Shown: in pieces, positions 46,182-54,775 of the stretch
Numbering within the stretch: the first letter of the stretch is position 1
Layout: every line of letters begins with the position of its first letter
NCBI RefSeq assembly: GCF_003595215.1
Contig: NZ_QYZP01000002.1
Location: forward strand, 62,001 to 126,000
Length of the DNA stretch: 64,000 nucleotides
Reading direction: 5' to 3'
Source: Nesterenkonia natronophila
GTDB taxonomy: Bacteria > Actinomycetota > Actinomycetes > Actinomycetales > Micrococcaceae
Notes under the pieces: model-generated
Seen by the model: only the letters and a program-made list of their open reading frames with translations
The model's database searches: none
Told to the model about the DNA's origin: nothing
Program-made: the position numbers and the translations under genes

Positions 46182-46683
46182 GGCCATCGACCCCGCGGGG
46201 GTCGAATGGACACGTGTGGATGAGAAGTACATTACGGTCAAGTACATCACCGGCATCGGCGGATGGTTGGTCACGTTCGCTATCGTCGGGGTCCCGCTCC
46301 TGCTGAGCTGGACGGGGATTTGGGTCGACTTCCCGCTCTGGCTGCAGGTCCTGGTGATCGGGGGTCTGGGGCTCTGGGCTGCCGTGGACCTGGCTCTCGT
46401 ACCGCGGAGAGTGCGCGCCATCGGGTACCACGAGCGTGCAGATGACCTCCTGATTCGCCGAGGGCTCCTGTGGCAGCGGGTGGTGGCTGTGCCCTACGGA
46501 CGTCTGCAGTACGTGGACATCGAGGCTGGCCCCATCATGCGCAAGCTCGGTCTTTGCACCGTTCAGCTCAAGACCGCCTCAGCCGCGACTGATGCCACCA
46601 TCCCAGGAGCAGTGCGGTCGGAAGGAGCTCGATTGCGCGATGAGCTCGCCGCCCGGGGACAAGCACGTCTGGCAGGCCTCTGA
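46168..46683 (+). CDS. PH-domain (bPH2/DUF304) membrane protein, short
   Basis: The protein has 171 residues from ATG 46168 (CGGAG upstream; ATG 46153 also possible). Two membrane helices (about 25-45 and 50-70) are followed by one bacterial PH-like domain (DDLLIRRGLLWQRVVAVPYG, LQYVDIEAGPIMRKLGL). It pairs with the longer PH protein starting inside its stop codon, like the YdbS/YdbT pair of Bacillus. The start overlaps DUF3180 by 14 nt. Confidence 0.85.
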   Translation: MLHSEAIDPAGVEWTRVDEKYITVKYITGIGGWLVTFAIVGVPLLLSWTGIWVDFPLWLQVLVIGGLGLWAAVDLALVPRRVRAIGYHERADDLLIRRGLLWQRVVAVPYGRLQYVDIEAGPIMRKLGLCTVQLKTASAATDATIPGAVRSEGARLRDELAARGQARLAGL

Positions 46684-48377
46684 TGGCCGAGGAGCCCGCC
46701 AAAGAAGCGTGGTTCGACGAGACCTGGACGAAGGTCCATCCGCTGAGTCCGCTGGTGCGCGGATGGGTCACCATTGTGGCGATTCCCGCCGCGTTCTTCG
46801 CATACAACTGGGAGATGTGGTCCAACCTCTGGACCGCCTGGCGAACCGGGCAGCTGGTGGAGAACGTCCAGTCCAACCCATTGCCGTACCTGATCGGCGG
46901 CGGCCTCTTCCTTGCCCTGGCGCTGCTGATATTCGTTGGCTTCACCCTCTCCTGGTGGTTCACGCGGTACAAGATCACCGAAGAGCATGTGATGGTGAAG
47001 TCCGGGATATTCGTGCGGCAGCACCGTCAGGCGCGCATCGACCGAGTGCAGGCGGTGGATCTCCGTCAGCCGCTTCTGGCTCGGATCGCAAGACTTGCCG
47101 AATTGCGGTTTGAGGTCGCTGAGGGTGACGGCACTGCAGCCACCCTGGCGTTCCTGCGCAAGCGCGAGGCTGAGCGGCTGCGGACCGAGATCATGGACCG
47201 CGCCGCTGGCCGACTGCCGGCCCGAGGCATAACTCCGGAAGGCACCCCTCCTCCTGATCCGAGCAACTCCGCGTCGCTAAATGTGGGGAATAGCGACGAT
47301 TCTGAGGCCATTTCCAACATCCCGAGACCTTCTGCGACGGAGTCGACCGAGCTGCCGGGTCCAGCCGATAGTCCGATACCGGCTGCGGTCCCGGACCGTC
47401 AGATCACCCGCGTACCAATCTGGAGACTGATCGCCTCGATGATCTGCGGTCCCGGTGGCGTCATCGTGGTGTTCGTGGCTGGCATTTACGTGACGTACCT
47501 GGGCCTGACAACCGCCCTGGTGTGGTTCAGTGGGGAGCAGGACGCGTCGATGGTGATGGAGGTAGGTCTCCAACCTGCAGTAGGTATCCCCATCCTCCTT
47601 GGCGCAGTGGTCGGGTTCTGGGGCCAGCTCACCGGAGGGTGGAACTTCACTGCCACCATGACGCAGGCAGGTCTGCGGCTCAAGTACGGGCTGACCACCA
47701 CCAATACCCAGACAGTCCCTCCGGGGCGGGTGCAGGGAATCCAGATCCAACAGGGTCTGCTGTGGCGACCCTTCGGGTGGTACAAAGTGATCGTCACCGT
47801 GGCCGGGTACGGGCTGGACTCGCGCACCACGCTGCTGCCGGTGGGCACCGCTGGTGATGTGATGCGCCTGACTGCGGAAATGTTCCCCGATCTGCGGGTG
47901 GAACGCCCCGAACAGGTCTTTATGGCAGGTCTTCAGGGGTCTGGGGCGAATCGGGGCTTCACGGAGGTTCCTGCGCGAGCGGCGCTATTCGACCCTTTGG
48001 TGCGCAGGCGTCGCGGCTTCTTCACTACCCCCAGCGCACTGCTCATCCGTGACGGATGGATGACGCGGCGCCTGACTATGGTCCCCCACGAGCGTATTCA
48101 GTCCACTGCCCTGCAGCAGGGCCCCTTGGCGCGATGGCGGAACGTCGCCACCCTGCACATTCACCTTCCCGCCGGCCCGATCACGGCTCTGGCGAAGAAC
48201 CAGGATCTTGAGCATATCCGGCACCTGTTTACGCAGGAGACCGCATACGCGGCGGTGGCACGGCGGCTCACCGACCGGAACCAGTGGATGCTGCCCGAGG
48301 AGTTGGCGGAGTTCGAGAAGAATGTCGCAGAAGCGGTGGAAAAGCTCGACGACGCAGTGGTTTCCTCCGCCCCATAG
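46683..48377 (+). CDS. PH-domain (bPH2/DUF304) membrane protein, long, YdbT-like
   Basis: The 564-residue protein appears to have three bacterial PH-like modules. The first is KITEEHVMVKSGIFVRQHRQ (about 100-160), the second follows LKYGLTTTNTQTVPPGRVQG (about 340-400), and the third is LIRDGWMTRRLTMVPHERIQ (about 455-530). Pairs of membrane helices precede the first and second modules, and a long Ser/Pro linker separates them (about 175-235). It is translated from ATG 46683, overlapping the previous stop (TGATG), so the pair is likely a complex. Function is unknown; Bacillus relatives affect resistance to pore-forming peptides. Confidence 0.85.
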   Translation: MAEEPAKEAWFDETWTKVHPLSPLVRGWVTIVAIPAAFFAYNWEMWSNLWTAWRTGQLVENVQSNPLPYLIGGGLFLALALLIFVGFTLSWWFTRYKITEEHVMVKSGIFVRQHRQARIDRVQAVDLRQPLLARIARLAELRFEVAEGDGTAATLAFLRKREAERLRTEIMDRAAGRLPARGITPEGTPPPDPSNSASLNVGNSDDSEAISNIPRPSATESTELPGPADSPIPAAVPDRQITRVPIWRLIASMICGPGGVIVVFVAGIYVTYLGLTTALVWFSGEQDASMVMEVGLQPAVGIPILLGAVVGFWGQLTGGWNFTATMTQAGLRLKYGLTTTNTQTVPPGRVQGIQIQQGLLWRPFGWYKVIVTVAGYGLDSRTTLLPVGTAGDVMRLTAEMFPDLRVERPEQVFMAGLQGSGANRGFTEVPARAALFDPLVRRRRGFFTTPSALLIRDGWMTRRLTMVPHERIQSTALQQGPLARWRNVATLHIHLPAGPITALAKNQDLEHIRHLFTQETAYAAVARRLTDRNQWMLPEELAEFEKNVAEAVEKLDDAVVSSAP

Positions 48378-48462
48378 ACTTGCAGGCGTGCCAGCTGGCG
48401 GATCTATCCCAGCAGCGTCACCACCGGCCCTCTGCGCCCACACCACGTAAGGACGAACGAAG

Positions 48463-49383
48463 ATGACCGTGCCGATCGATCCCTATGCCGCTGACCTGCC
48501 CCCATGGGCTAGGGAGGGACGGTTGGGCGTGGGAGTCATTTCCGGCGGGAAGGTCGGTTCAGTTCTGGGTGCGGCGCTGCGCAGCGCAGGGCATCAGGTA
48601 GTGGGGGTGCACGCTGTATCGGTGGGCTCCCAGGACCGAGCGGAGAACCTGCTCCCGGGTGTCCCCGTTCTGGAGATCCCGGAGATCGTGCGCCGGGCTG
48701 AGCTGGTCCTTCTGGCAGTGCCTGACGACGTACTGGGGAAGCTGGTGGCTGGAGCGGCAGAGGCCGGTCATTTTCACCCGGGACAGCTGGTGGTCCACAC
48801 CTCTGGCCGCTACGGCACCGGCGTGTTGAAGCCGGCGACGGATGCAGGTGCCATTGGCCTGGCCATCCACCCGGCAATGACGTTCAGCGGAATGAGCATG
48901 GACCTGCAGCGGCTCAATGCCAGTGCGTTCGCGGTCACGGCTGATCCGGAGGTAATGCCAGTCGCCCAGGCACTGGCCGTGGAAATGGGTGGTGAGCCTG
49001 TGGTGGTGGAGGAGCAGCACCGCGGCGCCTACCATGCGGCATTGGCCCACGCCTCCAATCACCTCAACATCCTCACTGCACAGTCCTCCGAAGTGCTGGA
49101 ACGGATTGGGATTGCGGATCCCTCGCACGTGCTCGGGCCACTGATGCAGGCCTCGCTGGACAATGCGCTGGCTTCTGGTGCGGGATCGCTGACTGGCCCA
49201 GTGGCCCGCGGTGACGCAGGTACGGTTCGGCAGCATCTGCGAGTGTTAGCGGACTCCGGTCTCCCGGCCGACGTCCGAAGTGCCTATATTGCGATGGCGC
49301 AGTCAGCCGTGCAACGGGCGCTTGCGCTCGGCACTCTCACCGAGAACCAGGCGGCTGAGCTCCTTGATCTCTTGGCGGAGTAG
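48463..49383 (+). CDS. Rossmann-like DUF2520 oxidoreductase
   Basis: This 306-residue protein has an N-terminal NAD(P)-binding domain (LGVGVISGGKVGSVLGAAL, LVLLAVPDDVLGKLV) and a helical C-terminal DUF2520 domain (HPAMTFSGMSMDLQRL, HRGAYHAALAHASNHLNIL, GPVARGD). It is related in fold to 6-phosphogluconate and ketopantoate reductases. It is placed directly before panC, as in many Actinobacteria, so a part in pantothenate synthesis is possible but unproved. AAGGA lies upstream of the start. Confidence 0.85.
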   Translation: MTVPIDPYAADLPPWAREGRLGVGVISGGKVGSVLGAALRSAGHQVVGVHAVSVGSQDRAENLLPGVPVLEIPEIVRRAELVLLAVPDDVLGKLVAGAAEAGHFHPGQLVVHTSGRYGTGVLKPATDAGAIGLAIHPAMTFSGMSMDLQRLNASAFAVTADPEVMPVAQALAVEMGGEPVVVEEQHRGAYHAALAHASNHLNILTAQSSEVLERIGIADPSHVLGPLMQASLDNALASGAGSLTGPVARGDAGTVRQHLRVLADSGLPADVRSAYIAMAQSAVQRALALGTLTENQAAELLDLLAE

Positions 49384-49422
49384 CGTGCAGACCCTGGAGT
49401 GCGACCCAATTAGACTGTGCGC

Positions 49423-50322
49423 GTGACCCAGCTCTTCGACACCGTGAGAGGCATTCGCGCTGCCGTGGTGCGAGCCGCCCAACATTCCACCGCCGCACGG
49501 CCGGTAGTCGGGATAGTTCCCACCATGGGCGCTCTGCACTCCGGACATGCGGCGCTGTTGGAGTCGGCCCGGAGGAGTTCAGACGTTCTCATCGCCAGTG
49601 TCTTCGTCAATCCGCTGCAGTTCGATGATCCGACGGACTACCAGTTGTACCCCCGGCAGCTAGAGGTGGATCTCCAGATGCTCGCCGAACATGACGCAGA
49701 TTTCGTCTTTGCTCCGGGACTGCAGGAGATGTACCCCGGTTATCCGGAAGGTCCCCTCGTAAGAGTCAGTGCTGGGGAGCTGGGCCGCCGGTGGGAGGGG
49801 GCATCCCGCCCTGGACACTTTGATGGGGTGGCAACGGTGGTGACGAAGCTCTTCACCATACTCTCGCCCCCAGCCCCGGCAGAATGTGAAGCGTGGTTCG
49901 GTCAGAAGGATGCTGAGCAGCTCGCCGTGATCCGCCGGCTCGTGACTGACCTGAACCTTCCGGTGCGGATTCGGTCGCTGCCGAGTGTGCGGGATGAGAA
50001 TGGGGTTGCGCTCTCAAGCCGGAACCTGCGGCTCAGCGAAAGTGATTACGACGCCGCTCGGAGCCTATCCCGTGCGCTCTTCACCCTGAAGGCGCGAGCA
50101 GAGACGGGAGGCCCCCTGGACCTTCCAGGACTGCGGACACAGCTGCAGTCCTCAGAGCGTATCGACTTGGACTACCTCGTAGTCGTGGATCCCGCCACTC
50201 TGCGGGAGACGGCGCAGGGTGTGCTGAAGCAACCGGCGCTCGCGCTGATCGCAGCGCGAGTGGGCCCAGTGCGGCTGATCGACACGATGGATCTTCGGCC
50301 GGCCGTACCGCCGACTGGCTGA
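49423..50322 (+). CDS. panC: Pantothenate synthetase
   Basis: The protein has 299 residues from GTG 49423 (GTG 49417 also possible). Motifs PTMGALHSGHAAL, PLQFDDPTDYQLYP, WFGQKDAEQLAVIRRLV and LSSRNLRL belong to PanC, which condenses pantoate with beta-alanine using ATP. TAGACT (49411-49416) ends 6 nt before GTG 49423, which supports that start and a leaderless transcript. panB and panD are not in the window. Confidence 0.93.
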   Translation: MTQLFDTVRGIRAAVVRAAQHSTAARPVVGIVPTMGALHSGHAALLESARRSSDVLIASVFVNPLQFDDPTDYQLYPRQLEVDLQMLAEHDADFVFAPGLQEMYPGYPEGPLVRVSAGELGRRWEGASRPGHFDGVATVVTKLFTILSPPAPAECEAWFGQKDAEQLAVIRRLVTDLNLPVRIRSLPSVRDENGVALSSRNLRLSESDYDAARSLSRALFTLKARAETGGPLDLPGLRTQLQSSERIDLDYLVVVDPATLRETAQGVLKQPALALIAARVGPVRLIDTMDLRPAVPPTG

Positions 50323-50379
50323 ACTGTGATGCCGCTTCGGCAAATCATCCCACCGCAGGGCCTGACGTAGGGTGGATTC

Positions 50380-52401
50380 ATGAGCACAAAGACCGACTTT
50401 CCCTACCTCGACTCATCCGTCAGGGCACAGGACGATCTCAACCACCACGTCAATGGCGAGTGGCTGAAGACTGCAGTGATTCCCGATGACCTGGATGCTT
50501 ACGGCTCCTTCCTCGAACTGCGTGACAAAGCTGAGGCAGACGTGCGCGCGATCCTCGAGGAGTCCGCGGAGACGGCTGCTGCCCACGCGACTGAGCTTGA
50601 CCCCGAATTTGGTGATGTCCAACAGCGCATCGGCACGTTCTACCGAGCTTTTATGGATGCTGAGCGAGCCGAGGAACTTGAGCTGGCTCCAATCCAAGAG
50701 CGTCTGGACCAGATCGACTCCGCCACCACACCAGGGGAGCTCGTGCGCCTTTGCGCCCAGTGGCAGCGCCAAGGTTTGGATGGTCTGCTCACGGTGGGCG
50801 TCACCCGGGACGCAGGCAACCCGGAGCGTGAGCTCTTCCATGTCATGCAGGGCGGCTTGGGGCTGCCGGACGAGGCCTACTACCGAGAGGACACCTACAC
50901 AGAGATTCGGCAAAAGTATCAGACCCATCTGGAGTCATTCCTCTCGATCGCAGGGGTCGCAAATGCCGCCCAGGCGGCCACCGCGGTCTTCTCCCTGGAG
51001 ACGGACCTGGCTTCGCACCATTGGGATCGTGTGGCCACGCGGGATGCGCAGAAACGCTACAACCTGAAGTCTCGCTCTGAAGTTGAGCAGGCTATGCCGC
51101 TGGTCACGGAGGCCTTTCAGGGATGGGGCCTGACTGACGCTCAGTCGGCGGAAATTGTGGTCGGTCAGCCGAATGTCCTCGGCGCTTTCCAGACCGCGCT
51201 CACTGACCACCCGTTGGACGCCTGGAAACATTGGCTCCGCGTGCAGCTGCTGCGCTGGGCGGCACCGCTGCTGCACGCTCAGGTTGTGGAGGAGCATTTT
51301 GACTTCTACGCGCGGACTCTCAACGGTACGCCTCAGCTGAAAGAGCGGTGGAAACGAGGAGTCGCGCTGACCAACGCTCACCTGGGGGAGGACGTGGCCC
51401 AGATCTATGTGGCCCGGCACTATCCCCAGCAGGCCCGGGAGGCTATGAATGAACTCGTCGCTGCGCTGATCGAGGCGTACCGGCGGTCCATCACGGCTTT
51501 GGACTGGATGGGGGAGGCCACTCGCGGCAAAGCCCTGGACAAACTGGAGGCCTTCACCTCCAAAATTGGCTTTCCGGCAACCTGGACTGACTACTCCGCC
51601 TGCGCGGTGGCCCCGGACGACCTTGTCGGCAACGTCGCTAGCGCGGCTGAGGGCGAATGGGATCGGGACGTCGCCAAGATTGACGATGGTCCTGATCCGG
51701 ACGAATGGCACATCACTCCTCAGACAGTCAACGCCTATTACCACCCTTTGGAAAACGTCATCTGCTTCCCCGCAGCCATCCTGCAGCTGCCGTTCTTCTC
51801 AGCTGACCGGGACATGGCACAAAACTTTGGTGCCATTGGGGCTGTGATTGGGCACGAGATCGGGCACGGCTTCGATGACCAGGGTTCCCGCTACGGCGCT
51901 GACGGTTCACTGACTGACTGGTGGACCGGTGAGGATCGTGCGGCCTTTGAAGCGCGCACCGCTCAGCTGGTGGATCAGTTCAGCAAGCTCAGCCCCAGCG
52001 TCCTGGACGATACGCACACCGTCAATGGTGAACTCACACTGGGAGAGAACATCGGGGACCTAGGGGGAATAGGTATCGCCCACAAGGCTTATAAGCTGTG
52101 GCTGGCTGCGCGGAATCAGGGTGTCGCCATCACTGACGTGGCTACTCCTGAGGACAACGACGACGACACTGTTGGAGACCTCACTGGCGACCAGCGATTC
52201 TTCTTCGCCTGGGCTCAGGGGTGGCGCAACGTGACACGTCCTGAGCGTGCACTGACGTTACTGAGCATCGATCCTCACTCACCGGCAGAGTTCCGCGCTA
52301 CCCAACCGGTGAAGAATATTGACGCCTTCCACCAGGCTTTCGGCACATCTGAAGGTGACGGTATGTATCTTCCGCCTGATCAGCGCGTCACGATCTGGTA
52401 G
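50380..52401 (+). CDS. pepO: M13-family zinc metallopeptidase (PepO/neprilysin-like)
   Basis: This 673-residue protein has the M13 signature: NAYYHPLENVICFPAAILQ, GHEIGHGFDDQGSRYG with zinc ligands near His491 and His495, and GENIGDLGGIG with the third ligand near 556. The C-terminal FRATQPVKN and DRVTIW-like ending (DQRVTIW) is typical. No signal peptide or membrane helix is present, so it should be cytosolic. TAGGGT (50368-50373) ends 6 nt before the ATG, pointing to a leaderless transcript. Confidence 0.93.
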   Translation: MSTKTDFPYLDSSVRAQDDLNHHVNGEWLKTAVIPDDLDAYGSFLELRDKAEADVRAILEESAETAAAHATELDPEFGDVQQRIGTFYRAFMDAERAEELELAPIQERLDQIDSATTPGELVRLCAQWQRQGLDGLLTVGVTRDAGNPERELFHVMQGGLGLPDEAYYREDTYTEIRQKYQTHLESFLSIAGVANAAQAATAVFSLETDLASHHWDRVATRDAQKRYNLKSRSEVEQAMPLVTEAFQGWGLTDAQSAEIVVGQPNVLGAFQTALTDHPLDAWKHWLRVQLLRWAAPLLHAQVVEEHFDFYARTLNGTPQLKERWKRGVALTNAHLGEDVAQIYVARHYPQQAREAMNELVAALIEAYRRSITALDWMGEATRGKALDKLEAFTSKIGFPATWTDYSACAVAPDDLVGNVASAAEGEWDRDVAKIDDGPDPDEWHITPQTVNAYYHPLENVICFPAAILQLPFFSADRDMAQNFGAIGAVIGHEIGHGFDDQGSRYGADGSLTDWWTGEDRAAFEARTAQLVDQFSKLSPSVLDDTHTVNGELTLGENIGDLGGIGIAHKAYKLWLAARNQGVAITDVATPEDNDDDTVGDLTGDQRFFFAWAQGWRNVTRPERALTLLSIDPHSPAEFRATQPVKNIDAFHQAFGTSEGDGMYLPPDQRVTIW

Positions 52402-52403
52402 TT

Positions 52404-52431
52404 CTTCTACTGTGAGTAGAAGACGTAAACT
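52404..52431 (+). promoter_or_regulatory. Palindrome and -10 box before lysS
   Basis: CTTCTACT-GTG-AGTAGAAG (52404-52422) is a perfect 8-bp inverted repeat with a 3-nt centre, starting 2 nt after the pepO stop. TAAACT (52426-52431) follows and ends 6 nt before the GTG start of lysS, the leaderless pattern of this genome. The palindrome has no T-run, lies in the -35 to -10 spacer, and could bind a regulator. Confidence 0.5.
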
Positions 52432-52437
52432 GGCGGG

Positions 52438-53952
52438 GTGACTCAGCAGACTTCCACCAGCAACGATATCGACACCACTGACCAGCGCGCTGTGCGCATG
52501 GACAAGCGCACCCGCTTGCTGGAGCAGGGCGAGGCGCCGTACCCGGTGGCGGTGGAGCGTACTGCCTCATTGGTTGAGGTGCGCAGGCGATTCCCTGACT
52601 TGGAGCCGGGGGCCTCCACCGGAGAGACGGTTTCGATCACCGGCCGCGTGATGTTCATCAGGAACACCGGCAAGCTCTGCTTCGCGACGCTCCAGGAGGG
52701 CGGCCCCCAGGGCAGGGGAACCCGATTGCAGGCCATGATCTCGCTTGCCGAGGTCGGTGAAGAGAGTCTTGCCCAGTGGAAGTCAACAGTCGACTTGGGG
52801 GACCACATCCAGGTAACGGGTGAGGTGATCACCTCGCGGCGAGGCGAGCTCAGCGTGATGGCGCATTCGTTCTGCTTCGCCTCGAAAGCAATACGGCCGC
52901 TGCCTGTGCTGCACGCGGAGCTCAACGAGGAGACCCGCGTCCGCCAGAGGTACGCCGACCTGATTGTGCGCGATGAGGCCCGCGAGATGGTCTACACGCG
53001 GGCCGCGGTGGTACGCGCAATACGGGGCGCCCTGCACTCCCGCGACTATGTGGAGGTTGAAACACCGATCCTGCAGTTGATGCACGGTGGAGCGCAGGCC
53101 CGTCCCTTCCGCACCCACCTCAACGCATTCGACCAGCCGATGACTCTGCGGATCGCTACAGAGCTTTACCTCAAACGCGCTGTCGTCGGCGGTATCGACC
53201 GAGTTTTCGAGATCGGGCGCGTCTTCCGCAACGAAGGCGTCGACTCGACCCACTCTCCAGAGTTCACCATGCTGGAGTCTTACGAGGCCTGGGGGGACAT
53301 GTATGTCATGGCCGAACGAATGCAGGAGATGATCCTCAAAGCCGCAGAGGCTGTCGGCACCGGCCTTCAGATCGAGACAGCGAAAGGCGTAGTAGATCTC
53401 AGCGGTGAGTGGTCATGGATGTCGGTCTACCCGGGTCTGTCCGAGGCCGTGGGACAGGAGATCACCCCAGAGACGGATGCGGACACTTTGCGCACTGTAG
53501 CCGAGCGGCATCAGGTCAGAGTCGATCCCGCCTGGGAAGCTCAGAAGCTGGTCCTGGAGCTGTTCGCTGAGATCGTGGAGCCGACATTGCTGCAGCCCAC
53601 GTTCGTGTGTGATTATCCGCCTGCGGCGCAGCCCCTGGCTCGCCCGCACCGCGAGAAGCCTGGAGTCATTGAAGCGTGGGACCTCATCATTGCTGGCATG
53701 GAGACCGGTACAGCATTCTCTGAGCTCATTGACCCTGTGATTCAGCGCGAACGCCTCGTTGCTCAGGCTCAGAAGGGTGCTGGCGGAGATGAGGAGGCTA
53801 TGCAGGTTGATGAGGACTTTCTGCGGGCCTTGGAATATGGGGCCCCACCAATGGGCGGAATTGGTTTGGGAATCGATCGCCTAGTGATGCTGTTCACCGG
53901 ATCAGGTATTCGCGAAACAATACTATTTCCCCTTCTCAAGCCGGAAAGCTGA
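52438..53952 (+). CDS. lysS: Lysyl-tRNA synthetase, class II
   Basis: The protein has 504 residues from GTG 52438. It has the OB-fold anticodon domain (VSITGRVMFIRNTGKLCF), class II motif 2 (FRNEGVDSTHSPEFTMLE), and motif 3 (GGIGLGIDRLVMLFTG). It charges tRNA(Lys). It is of normal length, with no fused membrane domain. Confidence 0.95.
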   Translation: MTQQTSTSNDIDTTDQRAVRMDKRTRLLEQGEAPYPVAVERTASLVEVRRRFPDLEPGASTGETVSITGRVMFIRNTGKLCFATLQEGGPQGRGTRLQAMISLAEVGEESLAQWKSTVDLGDHIQVTGEVITSRRGELSVMAHSFCFASKAIRPLPVLHAELNEETRVRQRYADLIVRDEAREMVYTRAAVVRAIRGALHSRDYVEVETPILQLMHGGAQARPFRTHLNAFDQPMTLRIATELYLKRAVVGGIDRVFEIGRVFRNEGVDSTHSPEFTMLESYEAWGDMYVMAERMQEMILKAAEAVGTGLQIETAKGVVDLSGEWSWMSVYPGLSEAVGQEITPETDADTLRTVAERHQVRVDPAWEAQKLVLELFAEIVEPTLLQPTFVCDYPPAAQPLARPHREKPGVIEAWDLIIAGMETGTAFSELIDPVIQRERLVAQAQKGAGGDEEAMQVDEDFLRALEYGAPPMGGIGLGIDRLVMLFTGSGIRETILFPLLKPES

Positions 53953-53958
53953 GTCGAA

Positions 53959-54135
53959 ATGGAGAATTTCTGGACTTACTTCGAAGTGCTGGCCCCGTCA
54001 ATAGGTGTGGGTCTGGTGTTTTGGTTTGCGATGCGCGCAATCTTCCGGGCTGACCGCAAGGAGCGGGCAATGGAGGCTGCCGTCCGACAGGAACTTCATA
54101 AGCCCGCGAACAGAGAATCAGACGCTGATCAGTGA
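53959..54135 (+). CDS. Small single-span membrane protein, 58 residues
   Basis: This short gene starts at ATG 53959, 6 nt after the lysS stop. The peptide begins MENFWTYFEVLAPSIGVG, continues through one membrane helix (about 11-29, with FWFAMRAIF), and ends in a charged tail (RADRKERAMEAA...). Codon use matches its neighbours. Short proteins with this pattern lie between lysS and lsr2 in related actinobacteria, as far as I recall. No function is known. Confidence 0.75.
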   Translation: MENFWTYFEVLAPSIGVGLVFWFAMRAIFRADRKERAMEAAVRQELHKPANRESDADQ

Positions 54136-54171
54136 GTGAACCAAGCTGAATTCTTCCTGAGAATTACAGAG

Positions 54172-54201
54172 TTGACGGTCATAGTTTTTCCCTGGGACAA
54201 T
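54172..54201 (+). promoter_or_regulatory. Candidate lsr2 promoter
   Basis: TTGACG (54172-54177) and GACAAT (54196-54201) are separated by 18 nt in an AT-rich gap. Transcription would start at about 54208, giving a leader of about 113 nt before lsr2. Confidence 0.55.
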
Positions 54202-54207
54202 GAAACT

Positions 54208-54238
54208 GTCGCCAGAGAATTGGTCCCTGGCGACTTTT
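54208..54238 (+). terminator. Hairpin with T-run between lysS and lsr2
   Basis: GTCGCCAG (54208-54215) and CTGGCGAC (54227-54234) form a perfect 8-bp stem with an 11-nt loop, followed by TTTTCATCATTTTT. It could end the lysS transcript. It also begins at the predicted lsr2 start site, so it might instead stabilise the 5' end or attenuate lsr2. Confidence 0.6.
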
Positions 54239-54320
54239 CATCATTTTTCAGCTCTGAGAGTGCGGGGAGAGAGCACTGTTTTTCGGGGTTGTCGATATTC
54301 AGCAGCGAGGTGCATTGCCC

Positions 54321-54623
54321 ATGGCGAAGAAAGTTCAAGAAATCCTGGTTGATGATCTGGACGGATCACCGGCCAAGGAGACGGTTCACTTCGGTCTTGA
54401 CAGCAGGTTCTACTCCATAGACCTGTCAGAGGCGAACGCGAAAGAGCTGCGCGACACCCTCAAGAAGTATGTTCGGAAGGCGGAGGCGGTACCGCCGCCC
54501 TCACCGCAGAATGAGGCCAAGAAAATCCGCGAGTGGGCCGTCTCTCATGGATACACGGTGGCTAAGCGTGGCCGCCTGCACCGCGACATAGTTGAGGCTT
54601 ACCGCAACGCCAAGAAACGCTGA
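54321..54623 (+). CDS. lsr2: Lsr2-type nucleoid-associated protein
   Basis: The protein has 100 residues from ATG 54321. The N-terminal half (KVQEILVDDLDG, VHFGLDSRFYSIDLSEANA) is the dimerisation domain, and the C-terminal half (IREWAVSHGYTVAKRGRLHR) is the AT-hook-like DNA-binding domain with the RGR core. Lsr2 bridges DNA and silences AT-rich, often acquired, genes; the polysaccharide locus is a natural target. It has the usual length. Confidence 0.93.
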   Translation: MAKKVQEILVDDLDGSPAKETVHFGLDSRFYSIDLSEANAKELRDTLKKYVRKAEAVPPPSPQNEAKKIREWAVSHGYTVAKRGRLHRDIVEAYRNAKKR

Positions 54624-54635
54624 CACATCGCTGGG

Positions 54636-54686
54636 GACTGACCTCCGGCACGGGTACCACGACCCCGCGCCGGAGGTCAGTCTTTT
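54636..54686 (+). terminator. Intrinsic terminator of lsr2
   Basis: A perfect 14-bp stem (54636-54649 with 54669-54682, GACTGACCTCCGGC and its complement) is followed by TTTT. It lies 13 nt after the lsr2 stop. Confidence 0.9.
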
Positions 54687-54775
54687 CCCTGTGGCGAACA
54701 GGTGGGGGAGTCCGCAGCATGTAGCCGTAGCCTTAGACTCTCTGAAGACAATGCTGTAGGGAGCGTCAGTTGGCT

